A stretch of DNA of 64,000 bases from CAYMUC01 sp964471865 (GTDB lineage Bacteria; Actinomycetota; Acidimicrobiia; Acidimicrobiales; Ilumatobacteraceae), in NCBI GenBank assembly GCA_964471865.1, contig CAYYHU010000001.1, positions 124,001-188,000 on the forward strand. Reading direction: 5' to 3'. Below are positions 56,992-64,000 of the stretch, piece by piece. The notes below the pieces were generated by a model. It was not told the origin of the DNA. It made no database searches and saw only the letters and a list, made by a program, of their open reading frames with translations. The stretch's first letter is position 1, and each line of letters begins with the position of its first letter. Position numbers and translations under genes: made by a program.

Positions 56992-57324
56992 TCAACTGAA
57001 GGACTGACCGCACCCGCAGGTACGAGAGGCATTGGGATTCGTGATCGCGAAGCCCGACTCCTCGAGGGAGTTCTTGTAGTCGAGCGTGGCGCCCACGAGC
57101 AACTGCGACGATGCCGGATCCACCACGACCCGGACCGCCGAATCATCGGCTCCGAAACGGGCCTCTTCGTCCTCGGTGGTGATATCGCCGTCGAAGAACA
57201 TCTCGTAGCTGAACCCCGAGCAGCCGCCGGGGCGGACCGCCACGCGCAGCGCCAGGTCCTGGGCACCTTCAGCGGCCAAAAGTTCGGCGACTTTGCTGGC
57301 TGCGGCATCGGTCAAGGTGATCAT
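56992..57324 (-). CDS. erpA: A-type iron-sulfur carrier (ErpA/IscA family)
   Basis: A 110-residue Fe-S assembly carrier. It starts MITLTDAAASKVAELLAAEG and has the three ligand cysteines in RPGGCSGFSYEM and, at the end, SRTCGCGQSF. Such proteins accept clusters from SUF/ISC scaffolds and deliver them to targets such as the many Fe-S proteins of complex I. A GAGGAGG Shine-Dalgarno fixes ATG 57324. It is 46 bases downstream of the SufR-like regulator on the same strand. Confidence 0.94.
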   Translation of the reverse strand: MITLTDAAASKVAELLAAEGAQDLALRVAVRPGGCSGFSYEMFFDGDITTEDEEARFGADDSAVRVVVDPASSQLLVGATLDYKNSLEESGFAITNPNASRTCGCGQSFS

Positions 57325-57370
57325 GGTGTCCTCCTCGAAGGGTGACTCAACGAGTGTTGATAGGGGAAAG

Positions 57371-58039
57371 TTATCGTGATGTGACCGCCACCCGACAGGG
57401 CGAACGATCGACAAGGGTGCAAAAGCGGCTGGTCCGCGCATCGCCCATGGCGTCCACGAAGCCTTCGACGAGACCGCGATGCAGACCACAGACGAGTTCG
57501 GGGTGACGTTCGGCGACTTCTCGGAATGGACAGTGGCAGAATTCGATCACCGCTTCGTCCGCATCGGCGCCTTGAGCGACCTCGGGGTCGAATCCCAAGC
57601 GGTCGAGTTCGGTGACGAGAGCCTCGAGTGAGGAGGGTGCCTCCCGGTACGCACCGGCGTCGGCACGCCCCTGAGCTGCTCCCACGGCCACGGCATCTTC
57701 AGCTCCGAGTCCCGCACGTTCGGCCAGGCGCAACACGAGTCGGGCCAGCATCGGCAGTGGAGCGGGCTCGAGACCGAGCGAGGGTGCATCCGGTGCGGGT
57801 CCGTAGCGGTGTTGGGGACGCCCGACCCCGCCACGGTTGTCCACGGTGACGGTGAGCAGGCCGACCTCGCGCATGCGCTCGAGATGGGGGCGCACCGTGT
57901 TGGGATGCAAGCCCAAGGCGTCCGCGACCTCCGAGGTCGCGAGCGGCCGGGGCGATGCGGCCAGTTCGCTGTAGATGGCGTAGCGCGTGGTGTCACCGAG
58001 CGCTTTGAGCACGTCGAGTTGCGGCAGATGCGCGACCAC
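57371..58039 (-). CDS. sufR: SufR-like iron-sulfur-sensing transcriptional regulator
   Basis: A 222-residue regulator with an N-terminal DeoR/ArsR-like winged helix (VLKALGDTTRYAIYSELAAS; LGLHPNTVRPHLERMREVG). The C-terminal domain has cysteines C168, C170, C184, C207 and C215 (IEFCHCPF, ELVCGLH, RFCTLV, SPCRV), consistent with the [4Fe-4S]-ligating cysteines of SufR. SufR represses Fe-S biogenesis genes when its cluster is present. Here it neighbours erpA and divergent mrp; the suf operon itself is not in the window. GTG start 6 bases after TAATCT. Confidence 0.85.
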   Translation of the reverse strand: MVAHLPQLDVLKALGDTTRYAIYSELAASPRPLATSEVADALGLHPNTVRPHLERMREVGLLTVTVDNRGGVGRPQHRYGPAPDAPSLGLEPAPLPMLARLVLRLAERAGLGAEDAVAVGAAQGRADAGAYREAPSSLEALVTELDRLGFDPEVAQGADADEAVIEFCHCPFREVAERHPELVCGLHRGLVEGFVDAMGDARTSRFCTLVDRSPCRVAVTSR

Positions 58040-58045
58040 GATCAG

Positions 58046-58051
58046 AGATTA
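58046..58051 (-). promoter_or_regulatory. -10 hexamer TAATCT, leaderless start of sufR
   Basis: TAATCT on the minus strand, 6 bases before GTG 58039; it lies 15 bases from the divergent mrp hexamer. Confidence 0.5.
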
Positions 58052-58066
58052 CACGGTTCTCACCGG

Positions 58067-58072
58067 TAAAAT
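58067..58072 (+). promoter_or_regulatory. -10 hexamer TAAAAT, leaderless start of mrp
   Basis: TAAAAT followed by 7 bases and ATG at 58080. It is the best -10 match among the leaderless starts here. An ATG at 58071 overlaps it and is less likely. Confidence 0.55.
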
Positions 58073-58079
58073 GCGAGTC

Positions 58080-59288
58080 ATGCCAGCTCTGAGCGCTCCT
58101 CCGACTCCGGACGAGGTGATGGACCTCTTGCGCAGCGTCATCGACCCCGAACTCGGTGCCGACATCGTCGAGTTGGGTATGGCCACGGGCGCCCGGGTCG
58201 ACCCCGATGGCGTCGTACACGTCGGGATCAAGTTGACCATCGGTGGATGCCCGCTGCGAGCCCAGATCAAGAAAGACGTCGAGACCCGTGTGGCGACCCA
58301 CAGCGGGGTCACCGACGTCAAGATCGACTGGGGCGAGATGAATTCCGAGGAACGCAGCGAGGTCATGAGCCGCGCCCGGCGCCACGCTCAGGAGAACGCC
58401 GCTGCGACCCGAGTGCCCACGACGACGAGGGTCCTGGCGATCGCGTCGGGCAAGGGCGGCGTCGGGAAGAGCTCAGTGACGGTGAATCTCGCAGCCGCGC
58501 TCGCCGATCAGGGCCTCACGGTGGGTGTTCTCGATGCCGACATCTGGGGTTTTTCGGTACCGCGAATGCTCGGAGTCGGCGAACGTCTCGAAGCGGAACG
58601 GGTGGAGGGAAGCGATCGGCCGCTCATTGCGCCGACCCGTATTCCCGTTGGTCGGGGGCGTCTCGAGGTCGTCTCCACGGGCCTTCTCGTCGAGGATGAG
58701 GGAACCGCGCTGATGTGGCGGGGCCTCATGTTGACCAAGGCGGTGGAACAGTTCCTCCATGATGTGGCCTGGGGCGAGTTGGATTATCTGTTGATCGACA
58801 TGCCCCCGGGCACCGGAGACGTTCAGATGGGACTCGCTCGCATGCTGCCTCGCACCGATCTCATCATCGTCACCACTCCGGCCACTGCGGCTCAAAAGGT
58901 CGCGATCCGGGCAGCCGACATGGCTCGTCGCAGCTTCCTGCGCGTGGCAGGGGTGATCGAGAACATGAGTGCCTTCGTCTGCGAGCACGGAACCAGCTAC
59001 CCGTTGTTCGGCAAGGGTGGGGGCCAGGCTCTGGCCGATGAGATCGGAGCCGAGTTGCTCGGTCAGATCCCGTTGGAGCCCGCAGTGGCTCTCGGTGGCG
59101 ACGAGGGGCGTCCCGTATCGGTCCATGGTGACGGCCCCGCTGCGGAGGCTCTGCGAGCGATCGCTCGGCGCATCGTGGATGACACGGCGCCTCCGGCGTC
59201 GATGGCGGGATGTTCAGCTCGAATGCTTGCGGCGGTGGCGGCTGCTCTCGATGACCGCGACTCGTCGGCTCAGGCGAGTTCGTCGTAA
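58080..59288 (+). CDS. mrp: Mrp/NBP35 family P-loop ATPase (Fe-S cluster carrier)
   Basis: A 402-residue protein. Residues ~5-90 are a MIP18/FeS_assembly_P domain (DEVMDLLRSVIDPELGADIV). The ATPase domain follows, with deviant Walker A SGKGGVGKSSVTVNLAAALA, LDADIWGFSVPRMLG and LLIDMPPGTGDVQMGLA. The usual CxxC bridge motif near the end reads FVCEHGTSY: one Cys only, as often in actinobacteria. It delivers Fe-S clusters and is divergent from sufR, so it may be under SufR control. The 3' end overlaps the NUDIX gene by 19 bases. Confidence 0.93.
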   Translation: MPALSAPPTPDEVMDLLRSVIDPELGADIVELGMATGARVDPDGVVHVGIKLTIGGCPLRAQIKKDVETRVATHSGVTDVKIDWGEMNSEERSEVMSRARRHAQENAAATRVPTTTRVLAIASGKGGVGKSSVTVNLAAALADQGLTVGVLDADIWGFSVPRMLGVGERLEAERVEGSDRPLIAPTRIPVGRGRLEVVSTGLLVEDEGTALMWRGLMLTKAVEQFLHDVAWGELDYLLIDMPPGTGDVQMGLARMLPRTDLIIVTTPATAAQKVAIRAADMARRSFLRVAGVIENMSAFVCEHGTSYPLFGKGGGQALADEIGAELLGQIPLEPAVALGGDEGRPVSVHGDGPAAEALRAIARRIVDDTAPPASMAGCSARMLAAVAAALDDRDSSAQASSS

Positions 59289-60124
59289 TCCCCGTCGTCG
59301 GGCAGAGCGACTCCGGTGACCCGACCCTCATCGTCCACGCGGAGTCGCGGCAGAATCGCCGGAGGTGGTCCGGCCTCATGGGCCGCAGCCATCACCGCTG
59401 TGGCATCGCGATGATCGGCGAGGAACTCGAGATTCGCTGTCGTTGGCGGGATCATCGCCAGTTCACCGGCCCGGAACCGGTCCAACGCCACCGACGGTGA
59501 GACCCAGAGGCTTTCGATGGTCTCGCCATCGTCGTGGAGCGGCTCTTGGGCTTCGGGCGATCGAGCCACGAAGAAGCGGGTGTCGAAGCGGCGCACCTCA
59601 CCCACCGGAGTGATCCAGTGGCTCACATAGGCAAGATCGCCGGCACAGAGCCTCAACGCCTCACGTCGACACAACTCGATGAGTCCCAGGCTGCCGTCGT
59701 GGACCTCATGGCGGTAGCGCTCGAAGCGGCTCTCGACATCGGGCGTGTCGAAACGCACGATGCTCCCGGGTTCCGTCGATCCCGACATCGTCGCGTCGTG
59801 ACGAGCGAGTAGGACTCCGGCTTCTTCGAAACATTCCCGGATCGCCGCCGTCCAGTAGGCCAGGCCTCCGGACGCAAGGCCCAAGCGAGCACTGGCGGTC
59901 GCGTCATCGAGACCATCGCTCACGGCTTCGATCTCGGCGGTGCCGTCCTCGTCGTCCACTTTGCCGCCGGGAAAGACGTACATACCTCCGGCGAACACCG
60001 CGGCGAGGGTACGTCGCAACATGAACACTTCGAGGCCCGAGCCGCTGGCGGCATCACGCACCAACATCACGGTGGCAGCGGGTCGCAACGGAACGGCCGC
60101 CGGATCGAAGGTCCGATCGCTCAC
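59270..60124 (-). CDS. NUDIX hydrolase
   Basis: A 284-residue protein. The Nudix region spans GGMYVFPGGKVDDEDGTAEI and, after an insertion of about 35 residues, YWTAAIRECFEEAGVLLARH, which supplies the RExxEEAG part of the Nudix box. The interrupted box (insertion between the Gly and the RExxEE) is typical of the NUDT7/NUDT19-like subgroup; CoA or acyl-CoA diphosphates are possible substrates. GTG 60124 overlaps the fxsA stop (GTGA); the frame continues 16 codons upstream in fxsA. Confidence 0.85.
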   Translation of the reverse strand: MSDRTFDPAAVPLRPAATVMLVRDAASGSGLEVFMLRRTLAAVFAGGMYVFPGGKVDDEDGTAEIEAVSDGLDDATASARLGLASGGLAYWTAAIRECFEEAGVLLARHDATMSGSTEPGSIVRFDTPDVESRFERYRHEVHDGSLGLIELCRREALRLCAGDLAYVSHWITPVGEVRRFDTRFFVARSPEAQEPLHDDGETIESLWVSPSVALDRFRAGELAMIPPTTANLEFLADHRDATAVMAAAHEAGPPPAILPRLRVDDEGRVTGVALPDDGDYDELA

Positions 60125-60591
60125 GAGTCGAGCTCGCCCCGGCGACGTGGGTCCTCGGGGGGTTCTGGCCACCCGTCGACATCGAAAGCGCCACCGCGAC
60201 CCGGCTTACGACTCGAGCCTCCGATGAAGAACGTGCTGGTGGAGCGCCGGGCTCGACGCACCATCGAGGAAGCGACGACACCTCGAATCGGTGGCAGGAG
60301 CAGAAGCAGTCCAGCCGCGTCGGTGAGCAGTCCGGGGACGAACAACAACACTCCCGACACGAGCAACATCAGACCCTCGGCGAGCTCCTGGTCCGGAGTT
60401 CGCCCCGCACGAACCTGAGACTGAAAGCGCTTGAGGGTGCGTACCCCTTGACGTCGCACCAGCGAGAAGCCGATCACCGATACCGCGATCACACCGAACA
60501 GGGCGGTGAAGAACCCCACGGCCTGGGCCGCCTGCACGAACACGTACAGCTCGGCCACCGCGACCACGATGAGTCCGATGAGCACCACCAT
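60121..60591 (-). CDS. fxsA: FxsA family membrane protein
   Basis: A 156-residue inner-membrane protein. N-terminal helices (VVLIGLIVVAVAELYVFVQA, GFFTALFGVIAVSVIGFSLV), the FxsA core SQVRAGRTPDQELAEGLMLL, and a third helix (VLLFVPGLLTDAAGLLLLLP) are followed by a charged Arg/Ser/Gly-rich tail. In E. coli FxsA affects exclusion of phage T7; its normal role is unknown. ATG 60591 is favoured over GTG 60615 because TAGCGT lies exactly 7 bases upstream. Confidence 0.88.
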   Translation of the reverse strand: MVVLIGLIVVAVAELYVFVQAAQAVGFFTALFGVIAVSVIGFSLVRRQGVRTLKRFQSQVRAGRTPDQELAEGLMLLVSGVLLFVPGLLTDAAGLLLLLPPIRGVVASSMVRRARRSTSTFFIGGSSRKPGRGGAFDVDGWPEPPEDPRRRGELDS

Positions 60592-60598
60592 GACCGCC

Positions 60599-60604
60599 AC
60601 GCTA
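60599..60604 (-). promoter_or_regulatory. -10 hexamer TAGCGT, leaderless start of fxsA
   Basis: TAGCGT on the minus strand, 7 bases before ATG 60591. Confidence 0.5.
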
Positions 60605-60622
60605 GCGACCGTCACCCTCGGG

Positions 60623-60628
60623 TAGCGT
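60623..60628 (+). promoter_or_regulatory. -10 hexamer TAGCGT, leaderless start of selA
   Basis: TAGCGT followed by 7 bases and ATG at 60636; divergent from the identical fxsA hexamer. Confidence 0.5.
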
Positions 60629-60635
60629 CCGCGTC

Positions 60636-61904
60636 ATGGACCGGCCCCCCAGCGTCGACGCTCTTGCGCGTCGGCTGGCGACCGAGATCGATCTACCCCA
60701 TCCCCTCCTCGTGGACGCAGCTCGTGGCGCGATCGCCGCTGGCGATGTGGACTCGGCGCCGATGCGAGCCCGAGAGCTGGCCCGGACACTGTCGACACGG
60801 GTCGTCAATGCCACCGGAGTCGTCCTGCACACGAACCTGGGCCGGGCTCCGGTGGCGATGAACATCCCGGATCGCCCCAACACGGTCGAATTCGATCTCG
60901 CCACCGGACGGCGGGGATCCCGACACCGGGGTGCAGCGCTGCTCGTCTCGCGACTGATCGGCGCCGAGTCCGCACTCGTGGTCAACAACAATGCCGCCGC
61001 CGTCCTGCTCGTGGTCGCGGCTCTGGGCGGCGGCCGCTCGGTGGCAGTGAGCCGCGGAGAGAGCGTGGAGATCGGAGGTTCGTTTCGGGTTCCCGAGGTC
61101 ATGGAACAAGGCGGCGCCCGACTCGTCGACGTCGGCACGACGAACCGGACCCGCCTCGAGGACTATCGACGGGTCGTGGAGCGAGCCGGATCCGATATCG
61201 CCATGACACTCAAGGTGCATCCTTCGAATTACCGCGTCGAAGGATTCGTCGAGGCGGTGTCGGTGAGCGAACTCGCCTCACTCGAGGTTCCCTGCGTGGC
61301 CGATCTCGGTTCCGGCCTGCTGGATGCTGCGTGCTGGTGGCTCTCGAGTGGCCCCCCGGCATGGTTGAACGGTGAACCCGCGGCTCGACAAACCCTCGAG
61401 GCCGGGGCTGCCTTGGTGACGTTTTCGACCGACAAACTTCTCGGCGGTCCCCAAGGGGGGATCATCGCCGGACGCACCGACCTCGTCGCTGCCTGCGCCC
61501 GCCATCCGCTCGCGCGAGCGCTGCGTCCCGGGGGGCATATTCTCAGCGCTCTCGAAACGACTCTGCTCGCGTATCTGCGCCGCGATGCCCAGACCACGAT
61601 TCCGTTCTGGCGGCTCATCTCGACTCCGGTGGAGGAGCTCGAGCGACGAGCCCATCACCTGGCGGCGATGACGCATCGGGGTGATCCGGTCGCGACCACC
61701 GCCGTACCGGGAGCGGGATCGGCGCCTGGTGTCGCCGTGGAATCGTACGGGCTCGCTCTCGATGGTGACGTGACGGCCGCGCTTCGGGATCACGACCCAC
61801 CGGTGATCGCACGGGTGCGCGATGACGTGACGATTCTCGATCTGCGCAGCGTCGAACCCGATGACGATGTCCATATCGCCGAGGCGGTCCGGGGTCTGCG
61901 ATGA
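60636..61904 (+). CDS. selA: L-seryl-tRNA(Sec) selenium transferase
   Basis: A 422-residue PLP enzyme that converts seryl-tRNA(Sec) to selenocysteyl-tRNA(Sec) with selenophosphate. Motifs are NATGVVLHTNLGRAPVA, LVVNNNAAAVLLVVAALGGG, SRGESVEIGGSFRVPEVMEQ and the PLP lysine in FSTDKLLGGPQGGIIAG. The stop overlaps the selB start (ATGA). Its presence implies that the organism inserts selenocysteine at UGA codons; no selC tRNA or selD is visible in the window. Confidence 0.95.
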   Translation: MDRPPSVDALARRLATEIDLPHPLLVDAARGAIAAGDVDSAPMRARELARTLSTRVVNATGVVLHTNLGRAPVAMNIPDRPNTVEFDLATGRRGSRHRGAALLVSRLIGAESALVVNNNAAAVLLVVAALGGGRSVAVSRGESVEIGGSFRVPEVMEQGGARLVDVGTTNRTRLEDYRRVVERAGSDIAMTLKVHPSNYRVEGFVEAVSVSELASLEVPCVADLGSGLLDAACWWLSSGPPAWLNGEPAARQTLEAGAALVTFSTDKLLGGPQGGIIAGRTDLVAACARHPLARALRPGGHILSALETTLLAYLRRDAQTTIPFWRLISTPVEELERRAHHLAAMTHRGDPVATTAVPGAGSAPGVAVESYGLALDGDVTAALRDHDPPVIARVRDDVTILDLRSVEPDDDVHIAEAVRGLR

Positions 61905-63807
61905 CGGGCGAGTCGGCGGGGATCACCCGAGTGGTCGCCACCGCAGGCCACGTCGACCACGGGAAGTCCTCCCTGGTTCGGGCGTTGACCGGAACCGATC
62001 CGGATCGCTGGGCCGAGGAGCGACGGCGGGGCCTGACCCNNNNNNNNNNNNNNNNNNNNNNNNNNNNNNNNNNNNNNNNNNNNNNNNNNNNNNNNNNNNN
62101 NNNNNNNNNNNNNNNNNNNNNNNNNNNNNNNNNNNNNNNTTGACCGGAACCGATCCGGATCGCTGGGCCGAGGAGCGACGGCGGGGCCTGACCCTGGATC
62201 TCGGCTTCGCCCACACCGAGCTGGCGTCGGGGGCCACCATCGCGTTCGTCGACGTCCCAGGGCATGTTCGGTTTCTGTCGAACATGCTCGCCGGAGTCGG
62301 CGCCGTGCGCAGCGTGCTGTTCGTCGTCGCCGCAACTGAGGCATGGAAGCCACAAAGCGAAGAACATCTCCGGATCTGTGAACTCCTCGGGATCGACCGG
62401 GGGGTCATCGCGTTGACAAAGGTCGATCTCGTCGACGCCGATCACCGCTGGCTCGCGGCGGCCGAGGTGCGGGAACGGCTGAGCGGCAGCCCCTTGGCCG
62501 ATGCCCCGTTGGTCGAGGTCTCGAGCACCACCGGAGAAGGCCTCGACGCCCTGCGTGAGGAATTGCAGCGCCTCGCGGCGACCACAGCCGAGCCGCCCGA
62601 CACCCACCGGGCCCGAGTATGGGTGGACCGGGTGTTTTCGGCCAAGGGCGCCGGAACCGTGATCACAGGAACCTCCACACATGGCACCCTGCGGACCGAT
62701 GACCGGGTGATCGTGGGCCCGCGGGGCCTCGAGGCCCGTATCCGCCAGATCCAGACGCTGGGTCGGGTGGTCGACGAGATCGGTCCTGGTCGTCGGGTGG
62801 CGCTCAACCTGGCGGGTATCGACCACCATGATGTGATCCGAGGCGACGCCGTCGTGGTCCCGGACCGCTGGCATCAGACTCAGACCGTGGACGTCGAGCT
62901 GAGCGTTCTGTCTACTCTGGACCACTCGGTCTCGCGCCGCGGCGCGCATGTGGTCCATATCGGTTCTGCCGAGATTCCAGCTCGAGTGAGAGTGTTGGGC
63001 TCCGAGGCGCTTGCGCCTGGATCCCGAGGTCTGGTGCGACTGCATCTGTCTCGTCGCGTACCGGTGCTTCCCGGTGATCGATTCGTCCTTCGCGATTCGG
63101 GACGCTCAGCGACGATCGGCGGGGGGGAAATCCTCGATGTCGCCCCGCGCCTGCGGGCCTCGAAAGCCCGCCCCGACCGCAGCGTGGACCGGGTGATCGC
63201 CGAGCACGGTTGGATCACCGCCGAGATGCTCGAACGCCTCACCGGAGCGCTTCGCACCCCCACGGTGGGTGTTTGGGTGGTCGATCCGCAGCGTTGGAAC
63301 GAGGATCGCCAGTCCTTGATCGACGCCGTAACGTCGGCACCAGCACCGGGTCTCGTCTTGGCCGGACTCGACGACCGGGGCAGAAGTCTTCTCGAAGATC
63401 TCGTCGCCGACGCAACGGTCGAAGTGGTCGGTGAGGTGGTGCGACTTCCGGGAACGACCGATCCCCTCGCCGATCACCCCGAGATCGACGTGCTCAAGGC
63501 GGGCGGCTGCGCGCCGGAGCCGCCCGCCACGTTGACCCCACCGCAATGTCGCGAACTTGCGCGTCGAGGGGTTCTGTTCGAACGCGATGGTCTCTGGTTC
63601 CATATCGAGGCCCTCGACTCGGCGGCGATGACAGCCGCACGGCTCCTGGGATCCTCGCCAACCGGCTTCACCTTGGCGGAGTTTCGGGATGCGCTCGGAA
63701 TCACCCGCAAACACGCCGTTCCCCTTGCCGGTGAACTCGATGCTCGGGGAATCACGCGTCGCCGCGGCGATGTACGTATTGCCGGGCCGCGACTTCCAGT
63801 CCTGTGA
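61901..63807 (+). CDS. selB: Selenocysteine-specific elongation factor, interrupted by an assembly gap
   Basis: A SelB GTPase that delivers selenocysteyl-tRNA at SECIS elements. G1 is ATAGHVDHGKSSLVRAL, G3 FVDVPGHVRFLSN, G4 ALTKVDLVDAD. Elongation-factor barrels follow, and C-terminal winged helices bind SECIS RNA (e.g. GFTLAEFRDALGITRKHAV). A 100-N run at 62040-62139 splits the gene and shifts the frame. Because 55 identical bases flank it, removing 62040-62194 joins the two frames into one protein of 583 residues, a normal length. So the gene is most likely intact in the organism. Confidence 0.93.
61985..62039 (+). repeat. First copy of the 55-base duplication at the gap
   Basis: From TTGACCGG to GCCTGACCC, ending at the first N. 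Identical to 62140-62194. Confidence 0.95.
62040..62139. other. Assembly gap of exactly 100 N
   Basis: A placeholder-length run of unknown bases inside selB; its size is conventional, not measured. Confidence 0.98.
62140..62194 (+). repeat. Second copy of the 55-base duplication at the gap
   Basis: Repeats 61985-62039 exactly. It codes the switch I region LTGTDPDRWAEERRRGLT, so the duplication is not expected in a real SelB. Confidence 0.95.
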
Positions 63808-63810
63808 TCG

Positions 63811-63836
63811 GTCGTGGCGTGGGTCGTCACCACGAC
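63811..63836. terminator. Small hairpin between convergent selB and permease genes
   Basis: GTCGTGG and CCACGAC arms with a 12-base loop in the 33-base space between the two convergent stop codons. Weak but well placed. Confidence 0.35.
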
Positions 63837-63840
63837 GACG

Positions 63841-64000
63841 TCACAGGACCTGCTTGCGCACCCAGCCGGCCAGAAGTTCGATGGCGTAGACGATCGCAAA
63901 GATGATCAGCAACAAGCCACCGAGCATCTCCCATTCGAGCAAGCGAGCCGCGCCGAGAAGCGCGAAGCCGATACCGCCACCGCCCACGATCCCGAGCACC
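63841..64000 (-). CDS. phnE: Phosphonate-type ABC transporter permease, C-terminal end (PhnE-like, partial)
   Basis: Only the last 52 residues are in the window; the gene continues past base 64000. GIVGGGGIGFALLGAARLLE matches the permease EAA-loop end of PhnE (VGAGGIGFxLxxAIRLL), followed by a last membrane helix (MLGGLLLIIFAIVYAIELLA) and the tail GWVRKQVL. It would import phosphonate or phosphite together with PhnC and PhnD, which are not visible here. Another binding-protein-dependent permease cannot be excluded. Confidence 0.75.
   Translation of the reverse strand, partial: VLGIVGGGGIGFALLGAARLLEWEMLGGLLLIIFAIVYAIELLAGWVRKQVL

Noticed and set aside
56982..56996. Palindrome GTTGATC-A-GATCAAC at the erpA stop as an operator
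   Set aside because: It overlaps coding sequence at the end of the gene and lacks any promoter; a chance palindrome or part of the termination region is more likely.
62040..62139. Mobile element or intein inserted in selB
   Set aside because: A 55-base target duplication would be far longer than insertion-sequence duplications, the gap is exactly 100 N, and nothing of an element is visible at its edges.
61861..62143. selB as two separate genes or a frameshifted pseudogene
   Set aside because: The 55-base duplication on both sides of a 100-N run and the restored single frame after merging explain the break as an assembly artefact.
1..64000. tRNA, rRNA, selC or CRISPR elements
   Set aside because: No cloverleaf with a T-loop GGTTCGAATCC-type sequence, no rRNA-like stretch and no regularly spaced repeats were seen by eye; a covariance-model search would be decisive.

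Overview
The window is GC-rich chromosomal DNA, by eye roughly 65% GC, that is almost fully coding. It reads as a high-GC Gram-positive actinobacterium, and my best guess is the class Acidimicrobiia. Supporting genes are MshA for mycothiol synthesis, an RsiG-type c-di-GMP anti-sigma factor, the DUF3090/SCO1664 gene pair, an OmpR-family GlnR-like regulator beside glutamine synthetases, an F420-type FrhB protein and a menaquinone-type respiratory chain. I see no tRNA or rRNA gene, CRISPR array, insertion sequence or prophage. Many genes start with ATG or GTG only 6 to 8 bases after a TANNNT hexamer and have no Shine-Dalgarno sequence, which is the signature of leaderless transcripts.

Layout. 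1-7933: the end of an MFS/acyl-CoA dehydrogenase pair; a nitrogen-uptake island (orphan winged-helix protein, Amt, PII) with two GlnR-like boxes; an FrhB protein; a uracil-DNA glycosylase; and a histidine phosphatase, DUF3090, SCO1664 cluster. 7961-28444 (minus strand): one very long respiratory operon. It starts with a small membrane protein, a ferredoxin, a split cytochrome b, a Rieske protein, a diheme cytochrome c and another membrane protein, and runs with a 3-base gap into all fourteen nuoA-N genes. A monoheme cytochrome c and a geranylgeranyl-reductase-family flavoprotein diverge from it. 30958-37628 (minus): rex-hemA-hemC-hemD-hemB-hemL plus a small exported protein, linking heme supply to NADH/NAD+ sensing. 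37699-47567: acyl-CoA synthetase, SAM hydrolase, proC, mshA, rsiG, moaD, a phosphatase, an MFS transporter and NAD synthetase. 47617-50894: nitrogen assimilation, with a GlnR-like box, type II glutamine synthetase, type I glutamine synthetase and GlnR. 50939-56814: a catabolic or detoxification group (8-oxoguanine-deaminase-like amidohydrolase, PLP decarboxylase, RidA, a compact xanthine-dehydrogenase-like fusion) and a Tat lipoprotein. 56992-59288: Fe-S biogenesis (ErpA, SufR, Mrp). 59270-64000: NUDIX hydrolase, FxsA, the selenocysteine factors selA-selB, and the end of a phosphonate-type ABC permease.

How it fits together. The window is rich in energy metabolism: complex I oxidises NADH, a b6c-type complex oxidises menaquinol, Rex probably senses the NADH/NAD+ ratio, and the heme and Fe-S genes supply cofactors. 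Two separated nitrogen loci carry the same operator architecture, so they probably form one GlnR regulon. Two places look like sequence or assembly problems. selB is split by a 100-N gap whose two flanks repeat the same 55 bases. The histidine phosphatase at 6016 has lost its RHG catalytic motif inside an extremely GC-rich patch.
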